NCBI RefSeq assembly: GCF_002368335.1
Contig: NZ_AP018288.1
Location: 8,297,787-8,361,786 of the forward strand
Length of the DNA stretch: 64,000 nucleotides
DNA from: Nostoc sp. NIES-4103
Lineage (GTDB): Bacteria; Cyanobacteriota; Cyanobacteriia; Cyanobacteriales; Nostocaceae
Reading direction: 5' to 3'
Part shown: positions 37,694 through 45,947 of the stretch, piece by piece
Numbering within the stretch: the stretch's first letter is position 1
Layout of the letters: each line of letters opens with the position of its first letter
The notes under the pieces: generated by a model
The model's database searches: none
What the model was told of the DNA's origin: nothing
What the model saw: the letters and a program-made list of their open reading frames with translations, nothing else
Program-made: the position numbers and the translations under genes

Positions 37694-38572
37694 TCAGCTA
37701 TCTTCAGCTAAATCTTTTTTGATGAGTGCAATTCGTTCCTGCGGTTCTATCAAAGGACAGTTAGAACACTTTTCATCGTATGGAGGAATGAAAGCATATA
37801 AGCAGCAAGTAAGTCGAACTGTGACTTGGGTAGGTAAGCCTGGTTCGTTGAGTTGTTCGGTGCGTACTAAATTATAAAGGGGATTGCGACCCGGCATTAC
37901 TGAACTGTAAGGTTGTTCATACAAGACTGAATAATCTGTTTGTATTGTTTCTGGGCTAGTGCATTTGCTAAGTTCGGCAAATTGTCCTTCAGAGGCGTTA
38001 ACGGCATTGCCCCACATAGTTTTTTTGGAGAGTTTGGTTAAACTATAAACGCGGTCAATCATTAGTGCTAAATTTTGTTGGAACAAGCCAGTGAATACGG
38101 CTTGGTGTAAAGCGTCAACGCTGTTTACTATTTTTCCTGGATAGTCTTTGGGGATTGGCAGAGGCGATCGCTTAGGATAAATTACAGTACGGCTGAGGTC
38201 GTGAAACCATAGCGCCTTGGGTTGACCGTTTTCCACAACAAAACTGACATTCTCAAGCCCAGCATCAAGCCCGACACCAGCCCAAGTCATCAAAGCTAAA
38301 ACACCCGGTAGTGTTGTCCAACTATAAACTTTGTTCCAAATGGATGCAGCAATGCGAATATCTTGGGTTTTTTCATATTCAGACCTAGCTTTAATCACAG
38401 ATATAAGTCTTTCTGGTTGTAAGTAATCAACAAGTGTAATGACATCAGCCCCATCAGGAGGCTGAGTCAAGATTATGCAATCAGTGTAAAAACTATCTAA
38501 AGTAAGTTGAGCTTGTTTAAATATTTCTTCTAAAAAGTTAAACACTGACTGAGAAATTAGTTGTTGTTGCAT
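37694..38572 (-). CDS. FhuF-like [2Fe-2S] ferric-siderophore reductase
   Basis: 292 residues. The C-terminus carries CCLYAFIPPYDEKCSNC, a CC-x11-C-x2-C arrangement like the [2Fe-2S] ligand set of FhuF-family siderophore reductases (normally CC-x10-C-x2-C, so spaced one longer). The middle part with WNKVYSWTTLPGVLALM and VSFVVENGQPKALWF resembles the IucA/FhuF-type fold. It would act in the cytoplasm, reducing Fe(III) in the imported siderophore to release iron. It starts 37 bp after the binding-protein gene in the uptake operon, consistent with that role. The reductase call rests on the Cys motif and context. Confidence 0.8.
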   Translation of the reverse strand: MQQQLISQSVFNFLEEIFKQAQLTLDSFYTDCIILTQPPDGADVITLVDYLQPERLISVIKARSEYEKTQDIRIAASIWNKVYSWTTLPGVLALMTWAGVGLDAGLENVSFVVENGQPKALWFHDLSRTVIYPKRSPLPIPKDYPGKIVNSVDALHQAVFTGLFQQNLALMIDRVYSLTKLSKKTMWGNAVNASEGQFAELSKCTSPETIQTDYSVLYEQPYSSVMPGRNPLYNLVRTEQLNEPGLPTQVTVRLTCCLYAFIPPYDEKCSNCPLIEPQERIALIKKDLAEDS

Positions 38573-38609
38573 CTATAAGCTTCCTGTGTACCTCAAAGTC
38601 GATATTCTT

Positions 38610-39590
38610 TTACGAGGCTGACAATAAATATTTAACAATGTCATCTAAAATAGCATTTGCTGATAGGATACTGCCATTAAGCCAGTAACCTGAATCAACG
38701 GTGTATACCTTATTTACTTTAACTACATTTAGCGTTTGCCATAAAGGACTATTTTTATATTTTTGAAAATTTTCTTCAGATCCAGGGTCTAGAGCTATAA
38801 ACATTGCGTCTGCTTCTAGCAAGTCTAGACGTTCTAAACTAACTTTGTTATAACTTACATGTGAATTAGCAATTTGACGTTGTGCAAGGGGAATGCCCAA
38901 ATCTAGCTTCTCTAAAATCTTAGCAGGAAATGATAATTGATTAAAAAACTGAGTCGCTTCTAGATCTGTATAAAATCTCATTATAGAAATTTTTGGTTTT
39001 CCTAGTTTTTGAGCCAATGCTAATTTTAATTTTACAATTCTTTGTTGATATTGTTCTAATAATTTTTCTGCTTCCTGACTTTTATCTACTACCTCAGCAA
39101 TCTGTTTGAAAGTTTTTTCCCAATTACCTTCTATAAACTTTATTGAAACTGTTGGAGCTATTTGAGAAAATAATTGATATTCTTGGGGACTAATCCCAAA
39201 ACCTAAAATTAAATCGGGCTTTAATTGTACAATCTTTTCCAGATTGATCTGGCTTTCCTTTCCTAAATAAGTAATTCCTTCGATTTTACTACCCAATAAC
39301 CGTATTTTTTCCCCGGCTCGATTGGGAATTGTCGTTGCTATTGGTTTGAAATCCAAAGCCACTAATGATTCTAAACTATCTTGCTCAGTGACAATGATAC
39401 GTTGGGGATTGCGAGGAATACAGCTTTTCCCTAATTCATGTTTAACTTGGCGACATTCTAATAAAATTGAACTGACATTTGCAGAGCCTATTTTTTGAGG
39501 TAAAACACTATAGCAACCCTTAAGAAATATCAGATTAAGAGTTATAATTAAGAATATTTTTATAGGTTTATACCAGCGTTTATTGACCAT
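38610..39590 (-). CDS. Iron-siderophore ABC transporter substrate-binding lipoprotein
   Basis: 326 residues. The N-terminus is a positively charged start, a hydrophobic stretch and the lipobox LKGC, so Cys26 is probably lipidated after cleavage. The body has the FecB/FhuD-type signatures PQRIIVTEQDSLESLVALDF, LEKIVQLKPDLILGF, IAPTV and SPLWQTLNVVKVNKVY, with a long connecting helix. It should capture the ferric siderophore in the periplasm and hand it to the two permeases. It lies between the ATPase (46 bp upstream) and the reductase, all on one strand. No defects visible. Confidence 0.9.
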   Translation of the reverse strand: MVNKRWYKPIKIFLIITLNLIFLKGCYSVLPQKIGSANVSSILLECRQVKHELGKSCIPRNPQRIIVTEQDSLESLVALDFKPIATTIPNRAGEKIRLLGSKIEGITYLGKESQINLEKIVQLKPDLILGFGISPQEYQLFSQIAPTVSIKFIEGNWEKTFKQIAEVVDKSQEAEKLLEQYQQRIVKLKLALAQKLGKPKISIMRFYTDLEATQFFNQLSFPAKILEKLDLGIPLAQRQIANSHVSYNKVSLERLDLLEADAMFIALDPGSEENFQKYKNSPLWQTLNVVKVNKVYTVDSGYWLNGSILSANAILDDIVKYLLSAS

Positions 39591-39636
39591 CTTATACTTC
39601 AGCTTTGTAAAAATTAATTAGTTATATTTGCAATTG

Positions 39637-40434
39637 TTAACAACTTTTTTTGGACTTTCTTCCTATTGGTACACACATCGGCGTTCCTACAACTGGGTCA
39701 GCAACAACACGACATTCTAATCCGAAAACCTGTTGTACCATTTCCTCAGTCATTACTTGTTGTGGTTCGCCAGCCGTAAAAATTCGACCTTCTTTGATCA
39801 CAACCAGATAATCTGCATAACGACAAGCCTGATTTAAATCATGTAACACAATGACAATAGTCCTTTCTTGAGTTTGGTTCAAGTCATACAGCAAATCTAA
39901 AACCTCTATTTGATGTGCCAAATCCAAAAAAGTAGTTGGTTCATCCAATAGTAAAATATCTGTATCCTGTGCAAGTGCCATTGCAATCCAAGCTCTTTGT
40001 CGTTGTCCTCCAGATAAAGTATCTAATGCTCTGTGTGCCAATTCCAACAAATTTGTAATTTCTAGCGCCTGCTGAACAATTTTTTCATCTTTGGCTGACC
40101 ACTGCTGCAACCAATTTTGATAAGGATAACGTCCTTGTGCTACCAAATCTTTGACTGTTAAGCCTTCTGGTGCAACTGGACTTTGGGGTAAAATTCCCAA
40201 CTGCTGTGCGACTTCTTTAGTAGGAAGATTAAAAATAGATGTGCTATCAAGATATACTGTACCACCGCAGGGTTTCAGCAATCGTGCTAAACCTTTTAAT
40301 AAGGTTGATTTACCGCAACCATTAGCACCAACTAAAGCACTAATTTGTCCAGTTGGGATTGCCAAATTCAAATCACGAATAATTGGTACACCATCATAAG
40401 CTAAAGATAGATTTTTGGTTGATAATCCTTTCAT
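39637..40434 (-). CDS. Iron-siderophore ABC transporter ATP-binding protein (FecE/FhuC type)
   Basis: 265 residues with a complete set of ABC motifs: Walker A GANGCGKSTLL, Q-loop region LGILPQSP, signature LSGGQRQRAWIA, Walker B DILLLDEPTTFLD and H-loop IVLHDLNQA. The form LSGGQRQRAWIAMALAQ followed by EPTTFLD is typical of the FecE/FhuC/BtuD importer class. It begins 12 bp after the second permease, so the transporter is translated as a unit. It powers import of the ferric siderophore through the inner membrane. The C-terminal 25 residues after VFGLECRVV are also typical of FecE-type members. Confidence 0.94.
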   Translation of the reverse strand: MKGLSTKNLSLAYDGVPIIRDLNLAIPTGQISALVGANGCGKSTLLKGLARLLKPCGGTVYLDSTSIFNLPTKEVAQQLGILPQSPVAPEGLTVKDLVAQGRYPYQNWLQQWSAKDEKIVQQALEITNLLELAHRALDTLSGGQRQRAWIAMALAQDTDILLLDEPTTFLDLAHQIEVLDLLYDLNQTQERTIVIVLHDLNQACRYADYLVVIKEGRIFTAGEPQQVMTEEMVQQVFGLECRVVADPVVGTPMCVPIGRKSKKSC

Positions 40435-40446
40435 AGATAATATTTT

Positions 40447-41493
40447 CTAGGTTGATTTTTTGCGGTTACGAATTAACAGATACAGAAAATAAGGAGCGCC
40501 GACAGCAGCAGTCACCACCCCGCAAGGAAGTTCGATAGGTGCAAACAAAGTTCGCCCTAAGAAGTCTGCCATGACAACAATCATTCCACCTAACAGTGCT
40601 GCTGTGGGAATTAACCCTTGATGGTTTGGGCCTACCAACTGTCGTCCTATATGGGGTGCAATTAAACCAACAAAGCTAATATTGCCAGCGGTGGCGACTG
40701 ATGCACCTGCTAAGGCTACACCCACTAGCACGAGTAAACCACGTTGCCATTCCACACGAACGCCTAGACCTTTGGCTACATCATCTCCCAAATTTAAAGC
40801 ATTCAAATGCCTTGCTAAGGTCAATGTTATTGGTACAAAAACTATCAACCAAGGCACTAAGGAAAAGACTTGCTCCCAAGTGCGTCCGTACACACTGCCA
40901 GCTAACCACACCAAAGCATCACTGACGCTATAAATTTCGCCAAAGGTAATCATCAAGCTGGTGAAAGCACTGGCGATCGCAGATAACCCCAAGCCCATTA
41001 AAATAAACAGAACGGGCGAACTACCCTTGTTCCAAGCTAAGAAGTAAATTAAGCCAGCCATCAATAAGGAACCAACAAAGGCTGATAAAGGCAAGGTGTA
41101 AATAGATGCTGATGGAAATAGTATAATTACTGTGACAGCGGCCAGACTTGCTCCTGAATTAATGCCGATAATAGCAGGGTCAGCTAAAGGGTTGCGGGTG
41201 ATGCCTTGAAAGATAGTGCCAGAAATGGAGAGTGCTACTCCCACCATCAAAGCGACAAGGGTACGAGGTAGACGCAGGTTGTAAATCACGAAAGCATGGT
41301 CTGGGTTGCCTGTATCTAGACCTAACAAGGTTTTGAAAATATCCCAGGGGGGTATCGGATAATCACCCCGTCCTACATTCATCACAATTGCCATAACAGT
41401 AACTATTGCTAAACCAAGGAGCATTACTGGCACACGTCGGTCTATCCAAAAAGATATCCTCTGGGAACGGATGACTAGCCAATCAACCTTCAT
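40447..41493 (-). CDS. FecCD-family iron-siderophore permease (second subunit)
   Basis: 348 residues, about 9-10 transmembrane segments. Typical FecCD blocks are visible: LRLPRTLVALMVGVALSISG, FQGITRNPLADPAIIGINSG, WLAGSVYGRTWEQ, LNLGDDVAKGLG, GNISFVGLIAPHIGR and ELPCGVVTAAVGAPYFLYLL. Its ATG overlaps the stop of the first permease by 4 bp (ATGA), and the ATPase gene follows after 12 bp. It pairs with 41490-42521 as a heterodimeric inner-membrane channel for the ferric siderophore. Confidence 0.94.
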   Translation of the reverse strand: MKVDWLVIRSQRISFWIDRRVPVMLLGLAIVTVMAIVMNVGRGDYPIPPWDIFKTLLGLDTGNPDHAFVIYNLRLPRTLVALMVGVALSISGTIFQGITRNPLADPAIIGINSGASLAAVTVIILFPSASIYTLPLSAFVGSLLMAGLIYFLAWNKGSSPVLFILMGLGLSAIASAFTSLMITFGEIYSVSDALVWLAGSVYGRTWEQVFSLVPWLIVFVPITLTLARHLNALNLGDDVAKGLGVRVEWQRGLLVLVGVALAGASVATAGNISFVGLIAPHIGRQLVGPNHQGLIPTAALLGGMIVVMADFLGRTLFAPIELPCGVVTAAVGAPYFLYLLIRNRKKST

Positions 41494-42521
41494 TTTTTCA
41501 CCTTTGACTTAGCTAGGTACACAAAAAAAGGAGCGCCCACCAGTGCTGTCATCACACCTACAGGTAATTCCTGGGGCTTGAGCAACAAACGGGCGGCAAT
41601 ATCTGCAATTAAGACTAAAGTTGCCCCGACAATTGCCGAATAAGGCAAAATCCAACGGTAATCAGTTTTAATAAAAAATCGCACAATGTGGGGAACGACT
41701 AAGCCAATAAAGCCAATTGGCCCTGCAAGGGATACTGAACTTCCCGCCAGTAAAACGATACTGATGGCAGTAATTATTTTGATCCAAGCGGTTTGTTGAC
41801 CTAAACCTTTGGCCACATCTTCACCCAGACTCATGGTGGTAATTTGCCTACCAAGGGCAAAAGCCACTACTAAACCAATGATCACGAAAGGCAGTGCCTG
41901 CAAAAGTATATTGGCATCGCGGCCATACAATGAACCAGCTAACCAAAATCTAATTTCATTTAATGTCCGTTGACTGACGATGAGGATAGCAGTGGTGAAG
42001 GAAGAAATTAGAGCCGTGAGGGCTGCACCTGCTATTGTTAGATTCAGTGGTGTAGCTCCTCCTCGTCCCAGAGAACCAAGACAGTAGACTAATGTCGCCG
42101 TGGTTCCTGCACCCAAAAAGGCCACAACGGTTAAAACACTTGAGGACGGACTGCCAAAAACAAAAATTGTTGTCACTACAGCTAATGCTGCTCCGGATTC
42201 AATACCTAAAATCCCTGGATCTGCTAAGGGGTTGCGTGTCAAACCTTGCATTAAGGCTCCAGCCACTGCCAAGGCTGATCCGACAAGAACAGCAATGAGC
42301 GATCGCGGCAATCTCACTGTCTGAATGACTAAGTGGTCATAAGAACCATCAAAGGCTACAAAGGATACCAGAATTTTTACAAGAGGTATTTCTGCTGCAC
42401 CCAGAGTGACACTGTACACCAAGCTGATTAACAGCACAATTAGTCCCAGAATCAGACCTACTAAAGGTGATATTTGTGGCTTTAGTCTTCCTCTATGTAA
42501 CGTTGTAGTTGCTTTTGCCAT
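41490..42521 (-). CDS. FecCD-family iron-siderophore permease (first subunit)
   Basis: 343 residues with the same FecCD blocks as its neighbour: VRLPRSLIAVLVGSALAVAG, MQGLTRNPLADPGILGIESG, FWLAGSLYGRD, SLGEDVAKGLGQQ, GPIGFIGLVVPHIVRF and ELPVGVMTALVGAPFFVYL. It is the first gene of the uptake operon (permease, permease, ATPase, binding protein, reductase), so the promoter should lie to its right. That stretch holds an acylase relic and no obvious Fur box. Translationally coupled to the next permease. Confidence 0.94.
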   Translation of the reverse strand: MAKATTTLHRGRLKPQISPLVGLILGLIVLLISLVYSVTLGAAEIPLVKILVSFVAFDGSYDHLVIQTVRLPRSLIAVLVGSALAVAGALMQGLTRNPLADPGILGIESGAALAVVTTIFVFGSPSSSVLTVVAFLGAGTTATLVYCLGSLGRGGATPLNLTIAGAALTALISSFTTAILIVSQRTLNEIRFWLAGSLYGRDANILLQALPFVIIGLVVAFALGRQITTMSLGEDVAKGLGQQTAWIKIITAISIVLLAGSSVSLAGPIGFIGLVVPHIVRFFIKTDYRWILPYSAIVGATLVLIADIAARLLLKPQELPVGVMTALVGAPFFVYLAKSKVKK

Positions 42522-42605
42522 GCTCTTTGTGTTGCATCAAAAAATTACCTTCTGCCCTTTGCTTTACAAGAGTACGGAGTTAGAATAATTTTCCCCTACT
42601 CCCCA

Positions 42606-42743
42606 TACTCTTTCATCGTCAATTAAATTGCGATGAGCTTTGACATAACCATTAATCCCATCTGCAAAAGCATCTATGTATTTGCAAAACGTAGGACTTT
42701 GTGCTTTATACCAAGTGCTAGCTCGTAATGGTACGTTCCATTG
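42606..42743 (-). pseudogene. Relic of a penicillin-amidase/AHL-acylase family gene
   Basis: On the minus strand the frame reads QWNVPLRASTWYKAQSP, then KYIDAFADGINGYVKAHRN and LIDDERV. This resembles the segment of penicillin acylase-family Ntn hydrolases around the conserved YLDAFAAGINAY-type helix. It is preceded in frame by a stop (TGA) and diverges after DDERV, with only about 46 residues recognisable out of some 700-800. There is no start, no nucleophile Ser block and no partner fragment nearby. PvdQ of this family removes the fatty acyl chain during pyoverdine maturation, so its position upstream of a lipopeptide-siderophore uptake operon is suggestive. Family assignment from memory of the motif; moderate confidence. 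Confidence 0.5.
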
Positions 42744-43324
42744 TCAGTACCCATTTGCCTGCCTATCCCCATCTGCTAGCTCCTAAACAAGTTAAAAACC
42801 CACTGTCAAACCAACCGTTTTTTCAATGATGAAATATATTCGCAATAAACATTAAAATAAAATAGAACCTATGTCAAGTTTATATAAGTCTTCAATGCTA
42901 TAGTTTATTGTTACAGGCAATTAGCTTTCTTCAATAGCAAAATATTTCTTATGGAATCTAGCTATTTTTAGCCATAATATCAAGTTATGTTACAAAAAAA
43001 TATTGCTCAAGTTTGCACCTGATAGTTGTCAAACTAATAAAAAAGAATATCAATAAAATATTATTTGTGCTAAAATACCTAGTTAAGCCAAGTTTGAGAA
43101 TTTTGCTTAACGCTTAATAGGAAACAAAGACTGTCGTTTGATGGAGGGCTATTACCCCCATCAAGACTTACTACCCTCTGAGGTGGGGGACTCAAACGAT
43201 AGCGATGGCCACAGGAAACAAACGCACGTCTCAGTCTGGTGTTCCTCCATTCCTGTGAGCATGAGCCCATACTTGAAAATCAGCAGACCTCTTGCACGAA
43301 TGTAAAACTTACCCTCATTCTCCA

Positions 43325-43354
43325 ACCCCTTCTCCCAATTGTGGGAGAAGGGGT
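43325..43354. repeat. Strong hairpin ACCCCTTCTCCC / GGGAGAAGGGGT
   Basis: Perfect 12-bp arms around AATTGT. No U-run follows on either strand. Looks like a dispersed palindromic intergenic repeat rather than a dedicated terminator. Confidence 0.6.
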
Positions 43355-43495
43355 CATGTCCGGCCTTATTACTTGTGATATGTCCCCAACCTGTGATCGC
43401 ACAATCAATGACACCAAAGCCGACAAAAATGATCAAGAATATCAGTTTTGGTTTTCAATACAAATTATTCTCAACGCGATCGCTGTTTTTTGAGC

Positions 43496-43589
43496 AGGAC
43501 TTACGCACGAACTGCGATTTTACGTCCGGAGCGAGCGAGAGCGTTGTAATCGCAAAAGCTTAGTTTTTCGTCACGAGTGTGTAAGTCCT
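43496..43589. mobile_element. MITE-like element, copy B (AGGACTTACGCAC ends)
   Basis: AGGACTTACGCAC at the left and GTGTGTAAGTCCT at the right are inverted with one mismatch. The core contains GCGATTTTACGTCC and GAGCGAGCGAGAGC, related to the copies at 19056-19143 and 60154-60293. Non-coding. Confidence 0.65.
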
Positions 43590-43718
43590 ATTGAGGTAAA
43601 GCCTGGCTATTTTGAGTAGTATTTGAGTAGAAGAATTAATACAAAAGCTTAAAGTGCTTGTTGGGTCGTGAAATTCCTAGACTAGACTAGTACCACAGGG
43701 TAATAATTAAAGGGATAT

Positions 43719-44324
43719 ATGATGAGCGATCGCGACTATACACTAATCATTGACAAAAGTGGCAGTATGTCCACTCCTGACCAAGTTGGTGGTAGAAGTA
43801 GATGGGAGATAGCCCAAGAGTCTACTCTAGCTTTAGCAAGGAAGGCCGAACAATTTGATCCAGATGGGATCACTGTTTATGTCTTTTCTGGCAGATTTAA
43901 ACGCTATGACGATGTGACCTCAGCTAAAGTCGCGCAGATATTTCTAGAAAATGACCCAGCTGGTACGACCAATTTAGCCGGTGTACTCCAAGATGCACTC
44001 AATAATTACTTTCAACGCAAAGCCACAGGCAAAACTAAACCCAATGGTGAAACAATCTTAGTAATTACTGATGGCGAACCAGACGATCGCAAAGCCGTAT
44101 TTGAGGTAATTATTCAAGCCACTCGCCAAATGGATCGTGATGAAGAATTGGCAATTTCCATTATTCAAGTAGGTTCTGATCCCCAAGCTACAAAGTTTCT
44201 CAAAGCTTTGGACGATCAATTGCAAGGTGTCGGCGCTAAATTCGATATTTGTGATACTGTCACATTGGATGACTTAGAAGATATGAGCCTCGCAGATGTA
44301 TTAAGAAATGCAATTGTTGATTGA
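43719..44324 (+). CDS. von Willebrand factor A domain protein, first of a pair
   Basis: 201 residues forming a single VWA domain. The metal-ion-dependent adhesion site is complete: DKSGSMS near residue 12, Thr in PAGTTNLAG near 87, and Asp in VITDGEPDD near 120. No signal peptide or membrane segment, so it should be cytoplasmic. Two ATGs stand in tandem (43719 and 43722). The next gene encodes a close paralogue. Bacterial VWA proteins of this sort usually mediate metal-dependent protein-protein contacts, often next to a MoxR-type AAA ATPase, but none is present here. Partner and role are unknown. Confidence 0.85.
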   Translation: MMSDRDYTLIIDKSGSMSTPDQVGGRSRWEIAQESTLALARKAEQFDPDGITVYVFSGRFKRYDDVTSAKVAQIFLENDPAGTTNLAGVLQDALNNYFQRKATGKTKPNGETILVITDGEPDDRKAVFEVIIQATRQMDRDEELAISIIQVGSDPQATKFLKALDDQLQGVGAKFDICDTVTLDDLEDMSLADVLRNAIVD

Positions 44325-44426
44325 TTAATTAAAAATCACAAGTCCAGAGTCAATAGTCCATAACTATAAGACTAATATTGAGTTTTGAAGTATTGGCTCT
44401 AGACTCACTTAATGGAGATTAAAATA

Positions 44427-45032
44427 ATGTTAGAAAATAGAGATTACACCTTAATTATTGATAAAAGCGGCAGCATGGCAACCACAGACCAAAAGGGTGG
44501 TAGAAGCAGATGGGTTGCAGCACAAGAATCGACTTTAGCCTTAGCTAGTAAATGTGAGCAATTTGATCCAGATGGTATTACTGTTTATGTCTTTTCTGGA
44601 AGATTCAAACGCTATGAAAATGTTACATCTAGTAAGGTAGCACAAATTTTTAAAGAAAATGAACCCTCTGGAACTACTGATTTAGCATCTGTGTTGAAAC
44701 ATGCAACTGATGATTACTTACAACGCAAAACCGCTGGTCAAACTCAGCCAAATGGTGAAACAATTTTAGTGGTTACTGATGGCGAACCAGACGATCGCAA
44801 AGCAGTCATGAAGGTAATTATTGAAGCTTCTCGCCGTATAGATCGAGATGAAGAACTCGCTATTTCATTTATTCAAGTTGGTACAGATCAACAAGCTACC
44901 CGCTTCCTCAAAGTTCTGGATGATGAACTTCAAAGTGCTGGAGCCAAATTTGATATCTGTGACACAATTACAATGGATGACATGGAAGATTTGACTCTAT
45001 CAGAAGTGCTACTTAATGCCATTACTGACTAG
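44427..45032 (+). CDS. von Willebrand factor A domain protein, second of a pair
   Basis: 201 residues from the ATG at 44427, chosen because GGAGA lies 8 bp upstream and because this start aligns with the paralogue (MLENRDYTLIIDKSGSM). An ATG at 44412 is in frame but lacks a ribosome site. The MIDAS residues are DKSGSM, GTTDLAS and VTDGEPDDRK. It aligns end to end with 43719-44324 with high identity and no gap, so it arose by tandem duplication. The 102-bp spacer shows no terminator. Function unknown beyond the fold; the pair could form homo- or heteromers. Confidence 0.85.
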   Translation: MLENRDYTLIIDKSGSMATTDQKGGRSRWVAAQESTLALASKCEQFDPDGITVYVFSGRFKRYENVTSSKVAQIFKENEPSGTTDLASVLKHATDDYLQRKTAGQTQPNGETILVVTDGEPDDRKAVMKVIIEASRRIDRDEELAISFIQVGTDQQATRFLKVLDDELQSAGAKFDICDTITMDDMEDLTLSEVLLNAITD

Positions 45033-45152
45033 TACAGCAACCATAAATAAATATCCAGTGAAAAAAGACTAAAAAGCTGACTTTTATCTGATCGCCCCCG
45101 CTCCCCCACTCCCCGCCTCCTTTCACCAATCACCGTTATCAAATATAAAATA

Positions 45153-45548
45153 ATGGATGCCATTGACAAACTGTTAGCTCAAATCAAAGCTGAATATGAT
45201 GAAGCAAAATCTGAAGAACAACAGCCAAAACCAAATGTTGTAAAATCATTCGTGCCAACGCCACCAAAATCGCTATCTTTAATAGATAACCTTTTGTCAG
45301 AAGTTAAAGCTGATTTTGCAACACAAGATGCAGCTATTGAATTACAAAAACAGCAAGAACTAGAACAAGAACTAATTCGACAACAACAAATCAAAGCTCA
45401 ACAATTAGAGGCTTTAAAAAAGCAAGCAAAAGAATGGCTAGACAAATTAGACCCATTCTCGCCTGAAGGACTTTGGTTTGAAAGATTTTCTGAAAGCTAC
45501 CCCTCAAAGTTAGAAGCAGCAATTGAATATTTACAAAATAACGAATAA
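45153..45548 (+). CDS. Slr1339-type small coiled-coil protein (annotated elsewhere as salt-stress protein)
   Basis: 131 residues. It starts MDAIDKLLAQIKAEYDEA and repeats a related helix at SLIDNLLSEVKADFATQD. A Gln/Glu/Leu-rich probable coiled coil (about residues 65-95) and the ending LDPFSPEGLWFERFSESYPSK follow. This layout is that of the cyanobacterial Slr1339 family, known to me by name only, without a defined biochemical role. It follows the VWA pair on the same strand after 120 bp and may be co-regulated with it. Family call moderate. Confidence 0.65.
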   Translation: MDAIDKLLAQIKAEYDEAKSEEQQPKPNVVKSFVPTPPKSLSLIDNLLSEVKADFATQDAAIELQKQQELEQELIRQQQIKAQQLEALKKQAKEWLDKLDPFSPEGLWFERFSESYPSKLEAAIEYLQNNE

Positions 45549-45570
45549 ACTCAAAATTAATTCAATTTAC

Positions 45571-45921
45571 TTAACTGTTGTGCTGACGATTTATTTGAGA
45601 TAAATGCTGCACAGCCCATTCATGCATAGCATAGAGAATTGGTTGCAAACTTGTTCCTAAAGGAGTTAAAGAATATTCTACTTTAGGAGGAATTTGAGCG
45701 TAAATTTCTCGATGTACAATACCATCTTCCTCCATTTCTCTGAGTTGCTGAGTTAGCATCTTTTGCGTAATTCCAGGTAAAGCTCGCTGCAATTCACCAA
45801 ATCGTTTTACACCTGTCAATAATTCTCTAAGAATTAAAACCTTCCAGCGTCCGCCAATCACCTTTAAGGTGGTTTCAACCTCACAAGTCAGTCTAACATT
45901 GTTTTCTGCTTCAGCTTTCAT
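45571..45921 (-). CDS. HxlR-family winged-helix transcriptional regulator
   Basis: 116 residues. CEVETTLKVIGGRWKVLILRE, FGELQRALPGITQKMLTQQL, REMEEDGIVHREIY and VEYSLTPLG are the full HxlR/YodB signature. A Cys sits at the start of the domain, the position used for redox or quinone sensing in YodB-type members. It is divergent from an azoreductase gene 280 bp away, the classic YodB-AzoR arrangement, so it probably represses that gene until electrophiles or oxidants modify it. The palindrome at 45933-45947, 12 bp from its own start, is a likely operator. Confidence 0.9.
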   Translation of the reverse strand: MKAEAENNVRLTCEVETTLKVIGGRWKVLILRELLTGVKRFGELQRALPGITQKMLTQQLREMEEDGIVHREIYAQIPPKVEYSLTPLGTSLQPILYAMHEWAVQHLSQINRQHNS

Positions 45922-45932
45922 AGTTACTTTTT

Positions 45933-45947
45933 AGTAAGTACCTTACT
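45933..45947. promoter_or_regulatory. AGTAAG-TAC-CTTACT palindrome, likely HxlR operator
   Basis: A perfect 6-3-6 palindrome just upstream of the HxlR gene. The related half-site TACTTTTAAGTGCCTACTTTT follows to the right. HxlR/YodB proteins bind such short inverted repeats, so autoregulation is the simplest reading. Confidence 0.5.

Larger units (their letters stand above)
42744..43718. other. Non-coding stretch with AT-rich promoter-like DNA and repeats
   Basis: Apart from the hairpin at 43325-43354 and the MITE-like copy at 43496-43589, I see no gene. The part from about 42800 to 43080 is strongly AT-rich and may hold the promoter of the leftward permease operon. About 43130-43220 contains partly complementary GTCGTTTGA / TCAAACGAT segments. 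The last 120 bp should contain the promoter of the von Willebrand pair. Confidence 0.5.

Noticed and set aside
314..42521. Schizokinen/aerobactin-type (IucA/IucC) siderophore synthesis
   Set aside because: No NIS synthetase, N-hydroxylase or acetyltransferase gene is present; the locus is NRPS/PKS-based.
43079..43493. Short open frames in the gap before the VWA genes
   Set aside because: They overlap on both strands, span a palindromic repeat and show no protein-like pattern or ribosome site.
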